Shown: in pieces, positions 12,197-22,790 of the stretch | How the letters are laid out: each line of letters opens with the position of its first letter | How positions within the stretch are numbered: the first letter of the stretch is position 1 | Source of the DNA: Perkinsus chesapeaki | Lineage: Eukaryota; Perkinsozoa; Perkinsida; Perkinsidae | Direction of reading: 5' to 3' | Assembly (NCBI GenBank): GCA_013115145.1 | Contig: JAAPAO010000069.1 | Coordinates: 1 to 64,000, forward strand | DNA: 64,000 nucleotides | Program-made: the position numbers and the translations under genes | Notes under the pieces: generated by a model | Database searches by the model: none | Told to the model about the DNA's origin: nothing | What the model saw: only the letters and a program-made list of their open reading frames with translations

Positions 12197-12338
12197 AGGG
12201 GAAGGGAAAGAAGAACTCCCGGCTACTATTTGTGACGATAACCCCTACTGAACACAAGGCCAGGGTAGGTCGGAAATGGTGATCCATAGTAACGGATGAA
12301 CTTCAATCCAATAGACGTCAGTGAGGAGCGCTGCTCAG

Positions 12339-13144
12339 TTATGCGCTCTTTTTGTTCTTCTTAGTTCGCTTGCCGGTGCCCTTTGTTTCCCCTTGCTCCG
12401 CCTTAGAGTCTGTGCTACTCTCCTCGGCCTTCCGTTTTACACTGTTCTTAACTGTGGGCTCGGTGGTATTTGCTTTCACAATACGAGCTGCAGCCTCTTT
12501 ATCCAATACGACATCTCTTTTACGAGCTAAACAGTAGGAACGGTAATAACCCTACGTGTCAACTGCAGAAAGATGCTCGAATATACCAAGAGCCTGCGCT
12601 TCCCCCGTTGTACTACTCTTAACGTCCTCTTGCTCAGAAGCCTTCTTAATGCGGGCCATATACGACTTCACTCGATCCTGAGGAAGCGGCAAATACGTTT
12701 CAATTGTTCGGCAGATTATTGTACAATCTCATCCTTGATCTTGTGGGTCTTCACGTCGGTCCCTTGGGTCTTGAGGAACATCCAGTAGAGAGAAGCCGTG
12801 GTGAAGGCCAACGAAACATTCAATTCGCTCTGTTCCAACGCTAAGAAAGACCGGTATTCTCGTAAGCAAGAGTAAGACTTCTAATACGATAGATTCAATC
12901 AATCTAACAATGTTCTTTGGCAAGAAGGCACGGACCGTGAAATTGGTTATTAATAATTTTCTTTGAAAAGACCCTTCCATTGATAACCTTCCCTATTACG
13001 GGTCATCTTAGACATCACTTCCTCGTAGTCAGCGTCCATCAGCGGCTTCAGGTGTTCTTCAAGGCCAGATAATTGGGCCTCGAAATGGTCCAGCTTCTTT
13101 ATAAGGGAATTCCGAACTCCGGACGAAGACGATGACGCGGCCAT
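12339..13144 (-). CDS. C1D / Lrp1 (Rrp47), nuclear exosome cofactor
   Basis: Exons 13144-12988, 12840-12725, 12677-12587 and 12526-12339 sum to 552 nt, 183 aa. The protein has the Sas10/Utp3/C1D fold signature: KLDHFEAQLSGLEEHL at the N-terminus, then SLYWMFLKTQGTDVKTH, DEIDRVKSYMARIKK and LDKEAAARIVKAN, followed by a Lys-rich tail (KGTGKRTKKNKKSA) as in the human and yeast proteins. Family role: partner of Rrp6 in nuclear RNA exosome processing of rRNA and snoRNA. One intron (47 nt, 12724-12678) contains an in-frame TAA when read through, which supports its removal. Confidence 0.88.
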
Positions 13145-13316
13145 CAGAAGAGAGCAACTGCTTAAGCTGGATGAATCAAAGGTGATACCGCGTCACTGAT
13201 ACGGAAGGGACCGTTCTGATTAAACGGGAAACATCACTGAATAGTCTTTTCATACGGTTGCGATGACACTTCTGCGTTCAGCACGTTCTAATTTATTAAA
13301 AACTTTTTCATGGATG

Positions 13317-13389
13317 TAGTCCCGGCGGGGGTCGAACCCACGACCTACGGCTCATAAGACCGTCGCTCTAACCACTGAGCTACAGGACC
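13317..13389 (-). tRNA. tRNA-Ile (anticodon UAU)
   Basis: Full cloverleaf: acceptor GGTCCTG pairs with CGGGACT (two G-U), D-arm GCTC/GAGC, anticodon stem ACGGT/GCCGT with loop CTTATGA giving anticodon UAU, T-arm GTGGG TTCGACC CCCGC, and discriminator A. A-box and B-box are intact. Five T residues follow downstream on the minus strand (13298-13302), a Pol III terminator. No intron and no encoded CCA, as in eukaryotic nuclear genes. Confidence 0.93.
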
Positions 13390-13915
13390 GTTGTACCTCG
13401 CGTTCCGTTTATACGCTGTACATTTCGAAGGGTTTCACGCTATCGGTTCATCTCTCACTCGAAAGGTAACTTGTCCCTTACGTCACAAAGTCTCGCCTGA
13501 TATGATTGCTGCCTTCTCGCATGGTACCTTTATGACCGTGAGGCGCCCCCTCGTATTTAACCCACAGCAGACTACGGTGGGAGTGACCGTATTCTCAGTA
13601 ATCGATAAGCTTAGTGTTGGATAGCTGCTCCAATATATCTCCACTGCAATTGATGACATTATCTACTACTAGCGGGGATACTCTATGTGAATATCGCACT
13701 ATCTTTCTGGGCATACTCAACCTCTGTTTTTGGGCAAGAACGGCAGGGATAGCATTTAGTTACGCTCCTCGACTCTAACTGTGTAGACCACCCGTTCATA
13801 CTCTTCTATTTAATTATACTGTGAAAGCTATATTACTAAATAAAATTCCGGAGCCCCCTAGACTGCTCTGGTGTGGTAGTCCACAAGTGCTCCAGTTAGT
13901 TTATTTATATCCGCG
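13390..13915. other. intergenic region upstream of Sec61
   Basis: No convincing gene. A 77-codon frame on the plus strand at 13391-13624 overlaps the tRNA edge and has no recognisable features. This stretch probably holds the divergent flanks of the tRNA and Sec61 genes. Confidence 0.4.
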
Positions 13916-15933
13916 ATGAGGTTCTTGGATGTTTTCCGGCCCGCTATGCGGCTCCTGCCTGAGATAACCGCTCCCGACAGAAGGATACCGTTTAATGAGA
14001 GAGTAGTCTTACAGATCATTCCCTATCGACCCTTTGGATATCGTATGTATTTTAGATGGTATGGACCGCCACCTGCCTGTTCGTCTTTATGGTGTTGGGG
14101 GAAATCCGATTGTACGGAATGGAGAAGGGATCAACCAGCGACCCCTTCTACTGGTTACGGACTCTAATGGGAAGCCAGCAGGGCTCTCTCAGAGAGCTAG
14201 GTGAGTCAACGGAGCCCTCGACATTGAGAACGGACTCTCCATTTCTTCATAGGCGTTGCTCCTGTTTTAACTGCTGGTATGATAATGCAGTTCCTTTATG
14301 GTTCTAGAATGATATCCGCCGATTTAAACAGGAAGGAAGACCGTGCTTTGTTCCAAGGTTGGCTTTCCCCATCACCCTTTCCACCCACCTCACACTTTCA
14401 GGTGCCCAGAAGGTTATCGTCGTTCTTGTGGCCTTGGCCCAAGCTTCCCTTCTGGTCATAGCCGGTGCCTTCGGCCCTCTCTCGACCATTGGTAATTTCT
14501 CTTGAACCTAGTGTGGCCTATAAAGTGTCCTTTTCAGGTGGTCTCAATGCTATACTTCTCGTAGCCCAGATGGTGACCACAAGTATCGCCATTATGGCCA
14601 TGGATGAGCTTCTTCAAAAGGGTTATGGTTTCGGGTACTACCAGCCTCTTCGATCTCCACAATCCTCGCTTTGTTCTATTCAGTGCCACTGGCATCAACA
14701 CCTTCATCGCTATGAGCGTCTGTGAACAGATCCTCTCGAGCGGCTTGTCGTTCAAGACTATTGATGTTGGTCGTGGCCCCGAGAAGGAAGGTAACGTTGC
14801 CCTTATAAGTTGCCCAGTGCTATTGGTGCTTTTCAGGTGTTGTTCTTGCCCTATTCCAGCTCACCTTTAGAGATGGAATCAGCGGCTTAAAGGAGGCTAT
14901 TTTCCGTACTGGTGCCGGTAATGTCATCACTCTTTTGGCTACGGTTCTTATCTTTGCTCTAGTCAACTACTTCCAGGTAGGAGGAGGAAGCTGCTTCCCT
15001 TTATTAACAGGGACGCTCCTTATTCAGGTGTTCCGTGTGGAGCTACCAGTTAAGCATGTTAAGGCTAGATCTCATTCTGGTATGTACCCTATCAAGCTTT
15101 TTTACACTGGTGGAATGCCCATTATCATCTATGCTGCCTTTATGGCCAACGCGTATCTTCTCTCTCAAATCCTCTATTCACTGTAGGTCCCAGGTTCTAT
15201 TCCCGCACCTGTCATCTCTACTTTATCATCAGGTTCCCCGAGAATAATATCGTTGGTATAATTGGCCAGTGGGAGTACAGTTCCTTCACTGGCTGTGCTA
15301 GACCAGTAGCAACACATCAGTCCGCCCATCCTAATGGACCCATCTTAGGTCGCCGGAATGGCCTACTATTTCTCCCCTCCCCAATCGACCCTATCGATTT
15401 TCACGGACCCGGTTAATCTCATTGTCTTCGCCAGCTCTGTTCCCATCTTCTGCGGCATCGCCTCCAAGATGTGGCTGAATGTAATACCCAGGGCTTTTAG
15501 TCTAGTCGTTAGTCTGTTATCCCATCTTCCCAATGGTCATGAGTTCTATTCCCACAGGTATCAGGAACCGCTGCCAGGGATATTGCTCGTCAGCTAAAGG
15601 ACCAGCAAATGACCATGCGCGGCTACAGAGACTCCACTGTTATCTCGGTAAGCTCCTCTCCCCACACTGCATATTATCATTTCCCTCAAGGTTCTCGATA
15701 AGTATATCACACCGTGTGCCATTGTTGGTGGCGTGGTTGTCGGCGCAATTGCTGTGACCGGTGAAATCCTCGGGGCCGTCGGAACTGGAGCAGGTAAGAG
15801 TTTTCCTCCGACAACTTTTGACTTGTCCTCTCTCTTAGGTATCATCCTGGCGGTTACGACAATCTACCAGAACTTCGAGACCATGTACAAGGAAGGCGGA
15901 ATTCCGCCCGAGTTGGCCGCGGCTCTTTTCTAA
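13916..15933 (+). CDS. SEC61A: Sec61 alpha, pore subunit of the ER protein translocon
   Basis: Thirteen exons: 13916-14002, 14056-14200, 14253-14357, 14402-14491, 14538-14634, 14684-14790, 14837-14976, 15028-15182, 15233-15305, 15349-15480, 15558-15647, 15691-15793 and 15839-15933. The total is 1419 nt, 472 aa, the usual length of the family. Diagnostic segments include LPEITAPDRRIPFNE at the N-terminus, DPFYWLRTLMGSQQGSL, MDELLQKGYGFG, ELPVKHVKARSHSG in the ribosome-binding loop, YPIKLFYTGGMPII, ARPVAGMAYYFSPPQS, and RQLKDQQMTMRGYRDS in the last large loop. Ten membrane helices are expected. It forms the channel through which secretory and membrane proteins enter the ER. Twelve introns, mostly 40-60 nt, with CAG or TAG acceptors. 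Confidence 0.97.
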
Positions 15934-16281
15934 GAGGCGTTGGCAGCAGACACTGTGGTGTTAAGATGATGCTTGGTGGTGTCAGCAGCTCACTGTCATA
16001 TTTGAACGACATTGTTTCACACAGAGCAACTGTAGAGGTTATCACTGTTGCTGCTATTGTCGAGTGGAAGGGAGGAGTCAGCAACACCACGAGCAGCAAA
16101 ATAAAAAGAAGAGACTTACCATAAATCGCGGTCTCTACCGACTTGTTGCGTTTAGTTGTTTCAATAGTGACAAGAACACAACAGGCAGGATCGAACATCA
16201 GAATAACAGCATGATCAGGGAGCTACTTCACCGACGGAGGAGGCTTCGCTGAAGGGTTCGTCTAAAGCCGACACAATAATC
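15934..16281. other. convergent 3' flanks, no gene seen
   Basis: Between the Sec61 stop and the stop of a gene on the other strand. Small frames on either strand show no domain. Expected content is the two 3' untranslated regions. Confidence 0.4.
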
Positions 16282-16801
16282 TTACCACCAACCAGCGGGC
16301 TTACCGTCCTCGTATATCACTTGCCCCAAAGTGCCAGGACCGAGAGTGCCGCTAATTAATGATATCATCCTAAATATCTTTGGTCCATGCAGGGAATTCA
16401 GGGCAATTACCTGGCGCAGCGGTCAACTGTCAATGCCCCCTTGGGCAAGATGAAGTGACGGTATGTATATTGGTCTCGAATCTCTCGGCTTCCCTCATCG
16501 TCTCCTCCTTCGCTCTCCTCATCATCATCAACTAGGTCATCCACAACACGCTCAATGACTTCATCATTATCGGTTGGTAGGGAGGACTCTGGCGGTGCTC
16601 TGGTCTCGGCCTCGGTCAGTAACACAGCTGAAGGGACTTGGTCTCGACAAGTCTAGTACCCCCTAGGGATACCTTGTTCAGCTTGCTCTTGAGTGATGGC
16701 TCCCACAGTAACACATAGACCCCAAAGCTCCTCTGGGACGAGCTGTATGCCAAGAAGGGAAAGAAGGAGGCCTCTCAATGATAGGATACTTGCTGTGCCA
16801 T
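16282..16801 (-). CDS. small acidic protein of unknown function
   Basis: Four exons are readable: a 12-nt first exon (MAQQ) ending at 16790, one beginning LVPEELWGLCVTVGAITQ, one from about 16635 to 16410 with a long acidic run (VVDDLVDDDEESEGGDDEG) and the segment DQYTYRHFILPKGALT, and one ending GQVIYEDGKPAGWW at 16282. Introns are about 41-45 nt with standard ends and the frame is kept throughout. The YxYRHxxLPK string resembles the start of CKS (Cdk regulatory subunit) proteins, but the rest of the CKS fold is not present, so I leave it unnamed. The stop is convergent with Sec61. Confidence 0.5.
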
Positions 16802-16840
16802 CGGAGGAATCTAAAGCTCTGTAACACGTGACCGCGCGCC

Positions 16841-18521
16841 CTAATATTTACTGCTAGTAGCTGCCTCGTGGGCACTGCGAATGATGTCCAGCTCGGTTGC
16901 ATCGAAGAGGTCCGGAAGAGGCGTGTTGAGGACTCGGAAGAGCTATACGGCGTATCAAAGGTTGAAGCAAGGATTACTCGGAGCTTACGAAACGATTCGA
17001 TTTGATCTCGTCCAACTTCCCCTGGACGAGTTCATCAGCTCCTTCAAGTCGGAGAGGCGGTATGTTAACTGATTAGCACGGTGGCCCATATACCACAGTA
17101 GATTGCAGCTCCCAAATAAAGAAGGAAATAACAATAGTAAATATAATTTATATCCTTGGGCTAATTCACGGAGGAATAGAAGACAGTGCAAGCAAAAAGG
17201 TAACGCAATCTATCAATAAAGCATGTCCTATTAATGTACGGTCGTGGACGGCAATGTAAAAGATCCCTATCAGCTTACGTTCGATATCATCCTCATACGG
17301 TGTGACCAATCCCGCCGTACACATATCTTCAGCCCATTCACCATCCATAACCTACCAGACGGCCTCACTATGGACACAGCCTATATATTACCTTTTTCCG
17401 TGACCGATAGTAGTACCGTCCAGGGCCCTCCTTCCTATCGTTCAACCACTGCCCTTCGTATCTACGCTAAGCATCTTCCCACCAGCCGTACCGGACACCC
17501 TACAAGTCTCCTGTTCTGCCAACAATGAGCGTGCCGGTGCCAGACCGCTTGCCTTGGCGCCACTAAACGTATCGTCTCCATGTCTATTGCCGCTCCGTTC
17601 TTACTTGTCCCCGATATATATCACCATTGGCGTAAAACATGGTTCCTTCTCCTTCCCGTCGTCCTTGAATCCAGTTGCCCTGAGGTCAAAAATGCGACAC
17701 GTGATGGAGGAGGGTGACGCGCTGCACCTGATAGGAGGAACCATCTTCGAAATAGCCAGTTCCGAACCCTTCTCGTTTATCGTTCACCCAGGATCCAGCA
17801 TACGACCTGTAACAAGCAGATAGAGTCGCTATCGTCTGGTGGTAGGACATGCAAACGATTTTTGGTACGATTTTCTTTTCCCTTTTCCTCCCTTTTTTTT
17901 CGTTCCCCCTTTTTCCCTCTCTTTTTCCCCTCCTCTTCCCTCAGTTTTTGCCCAGCTCATCGTCTAGTGGTTAGGACGTCACGTTGTCGCCGTGACAACC
18001 CCGGTTCAAATCCGGGTAGCGACTAATGTAATTTGTCTTACTTCCTGACTCCTTTTCCCTTCCTGCATTTCACCCATTGCATTCCTTCACCGTGTCTCAT
18101 ACCTTCCTTCCACTCGCCATCATACCGCGACCCCGCAACCACAGAGCTAACACAACAGCAGCCATTTCCCTCTACAACGCCACTGCCTCCCCAAAGTGGA
18201 CAACCGCAATGGGCTTTGTTACTCCCTATTGAGATGGTAACTTACCACCTAGTGCCGTAGCCATCCTTTTTGTTATTTTTCCATCCACCAACGTACGACC
18301 CTAGTGCTGCGTATCGCATTCGGTCCTCAGCTTTGCACCCTATGGTTTTCGCACCGGACTTATCGATTGACGTCCAGAACCTTCCGGTTGAAAAGTAGGC
18401 AACGCTGTTCGAAGTTGTAGGCGTACACAGTCTTGTGTTTAGGTGCGTCTTTCTCTGACAGCTTCCAGTTTTCCCGCCATATCCGTTTGGGCTCTTGCCG
18501 CCGTGGTACACCGGCAAACAT
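16841..18521 (-). CDS. MORN-repeat protein, MORN3-like
   Basis: Starts at an ATG at 18521 (PKRIWRENWKLSEKDAPKH matches the N-terminal region of MORN3). MORN units follow: YVGGWKNNKKDGYGT (exon ending 18246), YAGSWVNDKREGFGTGYF (exon from 17806), NWIQGRREGEGTMFYANG, WRQGKRSGTGTLIV, and YEGQWLNDRKEGPGRYYY. After MDGEWAEDMCTAGLVTPY comes a non-repeat tail (IPPLRLEGADELVQGKLDEI) ending SAHEAATSSKY at 16841. MORN3 in animals is linked to sperm and cilia; here the likely place is the flagellar apparatus or cell cortex. Short introns of 40-50 nt are typical, except for a 439-nt intron (18245-17807) that contains a tRNA-like gene on the opposite strand. The junction between the first exon and 18300 is uncertain. 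Confidence 0.8.
17825..17848 (+). pseudogene. orphan tRNA 5' half (acceptor strand plus D-arm)
   Basis: GTCGCTA TC GTCT GGTGGTA GGAC: a seven-base acceptor strand, linker and D-arm, then the similarity to a tRNA stops and T-rich sequence follows. The D-arm is nearly that of the tRNA-Asp-like gene at 17953-18024, and GTCGCTA is exactly complementary to the 3' acceptor strand TAGCGAC of that gene, whose own 5' strand does not pair. Confidence 0.6.
17953..18024 (+). tRNA. tRNA-Asp (anticodon GUC) with mismatched acceptor stem
   Basis: D-arm GTCT/GGAC, anticodon stem TCACG/CGTGA with loop TTGTCGC (anticodon GUC), a 4-nt variable loop and T-arm CCCGG TTCAAAT CCGGG are all sound. The 3' acceptor strand is TAGCGAC with discriminator T. 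The 5' acceptor strand at its expected place reads CAGCTCA and pairs at only about two positions. It lies inside an intron of the MORN gene, on the opposite strand. Either it is a damaged copy, or it is matured in an unusual way (see the findings). Confidence 0.6.
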
Positions 18522-18629
18522 GCCGTACCTGTTCTTAGGGTCTAAATGCTTTATTAGTCGCTAAGCCTGCCTAATGTCTTCAGCTATGTCTTTGGTAAAT
18601 ATCACTGCTGACATTATTCAGAGAACTAA

Positions 18630-19660
18630 GTAAGAGTACCCTAACCGCTTCGCCCAATCTCCAAAACGTGAGGTCCTTTTCTCGCTGATTCTTGCTCACT
18701 TATCTTATCTTGCAACTCCTCAACGGAAGCGCAACGTCGCTCAAGCCCCTTTTCTGATCGCATTGATGTCGGCAATCTACGTACATCGGCTGCAAGTTGC
18801 TGCTGTTGGTGTAGTGTACGGCATAAGTGTTAGTTGGGCTATACTCAACCTTAGGCCGAGGGAGAAAGGTAGTATATGGTAAAGAATGGGGCAGAGATGG
18901 GCTAATGGGCTACCTCAGCAATGCGACTGGACACCAGAATGAAACGGAACGCGGCGCCTTATCCCCGTAACGTGTTCAAGAAACGCTACATCCCTCCTGC
19001 CTCAACGGTCACTAGGTGAGCTTCAGTGGTAGACGTATGTGGGAATGGTGGCCTCTCAGACGACTTCTGGAAAATTTCGGTTCGTTCTGACCCATGCTGA
19101 TTTGATACGTTTCCGTGCCTCTCTCGAGTTGCTTTCTTCATAGTGTAGTTGTGATATAGTTTATTCTAATGTAGCTTACCTTTTGCCTGTTTAATTCTCC
19201 TTGTATAACTTTAAGGCAGCGCCTTGATCCATGCAGTTTATCCGGTCAGCATCGGACCAGTCAAAGCTAGCTGCAATGCGTCGTATGCGAGAGGATGAGT
19301 CAAGGACTGCCATGCTAAAGTGTAAGCCTCTGTGATATACATCAGCGATGCCAGATGCTACTATCAACTCCAACTTCGGAACGTACTGCTGCTTCGGGTC
19401 GGCTTAAGGCGTTTTCCTTCACCTTGTGATCCATTTCCCATACCTTGTTGGTGCTCGGAATGTCAGAATAGGCTCGAGAAAGCCTAGGCCGCTTTCTTGT
19501 TCCTCCACAAGAGTTTTTGGGAGAAACTTGCTTCCCGTATGGAAATGACGTGGGGGGATATTGTCACCTTGGAGACCCTCTTCAGGTTTGTTTATCGCCG
19601 TTGGTATTGTATTTGGTGTATCGATGTTTTTGGGCACCTTCTTGCCTCTCACTGAGGCCT
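18630..19660 (-). CDS. probable multi-exon protein, unidentified
   Basis: Minus-strand exon-like frames include LPKTLVEEQESGLGFLEPIL (about 19460-19520), an exon at roughly 19200-19420 (QQYVPKLELIVASGIADVYH, ending GAALKLYKEN) and a coiled-coil-like exon near 18640-18820 (QQQQLAADVRRL, then SVEELQDKISEQES). Charge pattern and codon use look coding, and GT/AG signals are available, but two reading frames are open in the first part and I cannot fix the joins. The plus strand also has a hydrophobic open frame at 19576-19670, so the strand is likely but not certain. No family recognised. Confidence 0.35.
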
Positions 19661-20116
19661 ATAGGGCCGATTCAGGTACTATCCTCTCTCAGAACCTCAT
19701 GTAGATCTTATTAAGGTTCTTTGCAAGGAGGGGATGGATCAGGGGGACTCATCAGCGTTGATGTGAGCCGTGGCGAGCTTTTCGTGCGGTTTGATGAGAG
19801 ATCTCGTCGATAGTTCCGTTCCATCAGAAAGTTCAACTTTACCGATCAAATAGGAAATAGAAGCAACGTTGTGGAAGGAAATGAGTGGCCCGCACTTGAT
19901 AGAGTATCCAGTAGTTTATTAGCATTGTTGTTGCTTCAGGCTGGCCAAGTCTAGCCCGACCCCCTACAGTGTACAGTTTCATCACATTAGCAGTATCATT
20001 TCACCCTTCTTCGTTGTACATTGCTTCCTGCATATTTGCCTTCACCACCAACTGTTCGGCTCTGTTTTGTTTACGGGTGATGGAGTGTATGTGTCAGGTT
20101 TTCATTAAAGCCCCTT

Positions 20117-21190
20117 ATGCTTCATCCGAGTCGCCTCCTCGCAGCGGTAGCCAAAGCCCTTTCCTTTGCCGTCATGGCATTTGCCCTATGGGGCTGTGAT
20201 CTACCGGACACCGGTACGTGTACTCAAGAGATAGGGCATGACAGATTCATATCAATCAAACGGCAGAATGACGACCCTGATCACGGCCCCTTTGAGCTGG
20301 ACTCGTTCTCCTGCGGCCAAGGGAAAGCGTAAGCTGGTGGGAGGGGCTCGTGTAGCGGCTGAGAGTCTGTCAGGTTCACTCGAGTTTACCTGACTCGCTC
20401 CCATGATTTAATGCAGCTTTTCACACCACCAGAGGCCACTGGGCTCACCACATGCAAAGATATTTTTGAAGCGGCTCTGGCGCACGCTGAAGATGTTCGT
20501 CATAGAAAGCAGAAGAAATTCTGGTTTGATGGTACAAAAAAGGTTACATGGGAAGGCGTGTTGAATACGCTATGTATCACTGCTGAGGGCACCGACGATT
20601 CCGACGAGCCTACTCCGGGCGGTATAGTGGCCCCTATGGCGCAGGCGGCTCCCGTAGTGGCATCGGCGGCGGTTCCGGTTGGTGTAAGTTACCCGACGCC
20701 AAGTGCAGAGGAGCTCGTTAGGAGGATGGAGATGGTACCGATAGTGGGTAATGGTAGTAGCCAACGACGAGTAGTACAAAAGCATCTACGTGCTCAGTGA
20801 AGGGTGTGCATGTTAAACATGATAATACTATATGTGGGCCCTTTGGCCTATATGCCCTTTGATGGTTTGGGTTGAAGTAGACAGCTTATATGGTATAGGG
20901 CCGAGGGTCTTCTGGAGGATGTCGTCGTTGGAAGGCCGGACCAATCAAATAGTACCATACACATCTCTCGAGTGTAATCGATTGTGCATTGCAGCCCCTA
21001 AGAATAGTAAGCATTCTTGTAGCTCCGTGGCGTAGGCCTGTTCGGGTTTAGCTTCCCGAAGCAGTTCACATTTTTCTTATGCAATCAGGGAATAGCCGAT
21101 CCAATAGCGGAGGAAGTGTCGGTATGGAATTTGTATTTGGATACGAAAGCAGTGTGCCTAAGGTGGTTACTAAGAGGAAGGTGGGATGAC
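20117..21190 (+). CDS. unidentified protein, main exon 20411-20800
   Basis: The best-supported part is 20411-20800, preceded by an acceptor-like TGCAG. It reads LFTPPEATGLTTCKDIFEAA, a charged stretch with KQKKFWFDGTKKVTWEG, then an Ala/Val/Pro-rich linker and a basic end. A possible earlier exon at 20240-20330 and a later one ending KVVTKRKVG near 21188 would fit the same strand but cannot be joined with certainty. No domain recognised. Confidence 0.35.
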
Positions 21191-21499
21191 AAAGGCTAGG
21201 ACAGCTGCAATGGTTTGGGTAGTCGGTTGCTGACTTCTGGCTGGGGCCCTCGTCGATGGAACGAGGGGAGGTAAGAGATGAAGGCAGAGGAGGAAGGATG
21301 GGATTGCAGTCGATGAAGCTTAATGATAGGATCATAGAACTAGTACTGTTGGGGGCACTTTAAGGAACATTTGAGGCGGATTCTTGATTGGGTTATATTA
21401 TAAGATGGGTACTACTCAGCGTGAGTCAAAGAGCAGGTTAGCAGTTAAGCCTGTTATTCCCTATTGATAAATTATAGAGTCATCTCCGTCGTATAAAAG

Positions 21500-22525
21500 G
21501 CAGACTCCAGCTTGCTTTCCGGCGTTCGGTTGTCGGCTGCACACAGCCCCAAGACCTTCGAGGGGAGAACAGTTCTATTCAACCTCTCATTTCAGATAGG
21601 TCCAGTATCCACCACAATAGTAAGCCTCCACGCCGTATCATCCTGTGCCATGCTGCCAGCCTCCTCTATCCCTTTGGCTGTAGCATGCATACCTATTGTT
21701 ATCCCCCTCACTATAGAGGTTGATAGGATGGGATTTCCGCTCACGTGAGGAGGCCTAGTTGCTGTATTGGCGGTCATCTCTGGCTTTAGTGACGCTGGCA
21801 AATCGGCGGTGAAGGGCCTCCTAATCAGCAGCGTCCTTCAGGGCTCTTTGGGCGTTGTTGAGTTCCTTATGGGTGACCTCGTCACAGGATTTGTCAACAC
21901 CCTTATGGCGGGGATAGGCATGTGAGAGGGCTTCCATAAATATTAACACAGTAATTACGTTATCCCATTGCGTTTTCCGCCATCTCTTACTCGGACTTGG
22001 CTGAACGGCAACCGGCCCCTTCCGATCCTCAATGTGTAGTTGGTAACATGACCACTGTTGGATGGTTTAATATATGTCAGCGGAACTATGAGGCTAATCG
22101 TATAGCCTTTAATGCAGACAGACTAGAGCATCGATAATTTTCCTACGGTTTCGCTGTTCAACCTGCTTTCCCGTCTATAGGTACTCTACTCAGCCACAAG
22201 GGGTCTCCTGGCTGCCGAGCTACACCATTATTTGCTTTATAAATGGATCAATTCAAGTCAGTCACCTACTCGTGGTCGATGTACTTCACTTTAGTTCCTC
22301 GGTCTCATTGAGCGCTTCGCCTACGGCAATGGTCCTATCTTTGCTGGTGCTGCCCCACTAATACTGAACTACCTCCATCTTGCTGCCATACTTCACCCAG
22401 TTCTCAATATGGCAAGTGTCTATTATGGATGGCAACTACTGAAGGAGCTAAGGGATAGTTACATAGCCGGGGCCACCTCGGTGAGGGTTACCTTGCTGAG
22501 CTTTCCGTTGAGCTCAGGCAGGTCA
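21500..22525 (+). CDS. unidentified membrane-protein-like exons
   Basis: Plus-strand pieces with coding character: GLVAVLAVISGFSDAGKSAV to a stop at 21924 (hydrophobic, ending NTLMAGIGM), then a new ATG at 22048 (MTTVGWFNICQRNYEANRIA), a piece VLYSATRGLLAAELHHYLLY after an acceptor at 22181, and one from about 22300 (GLIERFAYGNGPIFAGAAPL, NYLHLAAILHPVLNMASVYY). These may be two genes: the first ending at 21924, the second at 22048-22525. Both look like multi-pass or membrane-associated proteins. I do not recognise either. Confidence 0.35.
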
Positions 22526-22790
22526 ACAGCGTGAGCCCCGGCCGATTCCAAGGCGAAGGTGCTCGAGGTGATGGTGGCAGTGGCGCTGGAATTTTCGGCG
22601 GCCAGAGCGCGACGAACTTTCAAGCATTTTCTGGAGAAGGTGGGCTACTCGGTGGGCGGAGCGTATGGGAGTGGTTCAGGCTTTCGGCTGGGTGATAGCT
22701 CACCAGGCAGGGGCATTATTGAGCCTCGGCCGGCCAGTGTTACCGAGCCACAGTTGGGTGAGTTGGCACACGAGGGTTAGAACTAGTCAG

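Noticed and set aside
16407-16625. CKS (Cdk regulatory subunit) reading of YTYRHFILPK
   Set aside because: Only the short string matches; the rest of the CKS fold, with its conserved Trp/Gly segment, is missing.
18246-18270. Resemblance to a perkinsid/dinoflagellate spliced-leader core (CCGTAGCCATC)
   Set aside because: It is the complement of coding sequence for KKDGYGT in the MORN gene; no donor GT and no repeat follow.
22559-22780. 73-codon plus-strand frame overlapping the Asp-run frame
   Set aside because: Overlaps another frame, low support, no features.
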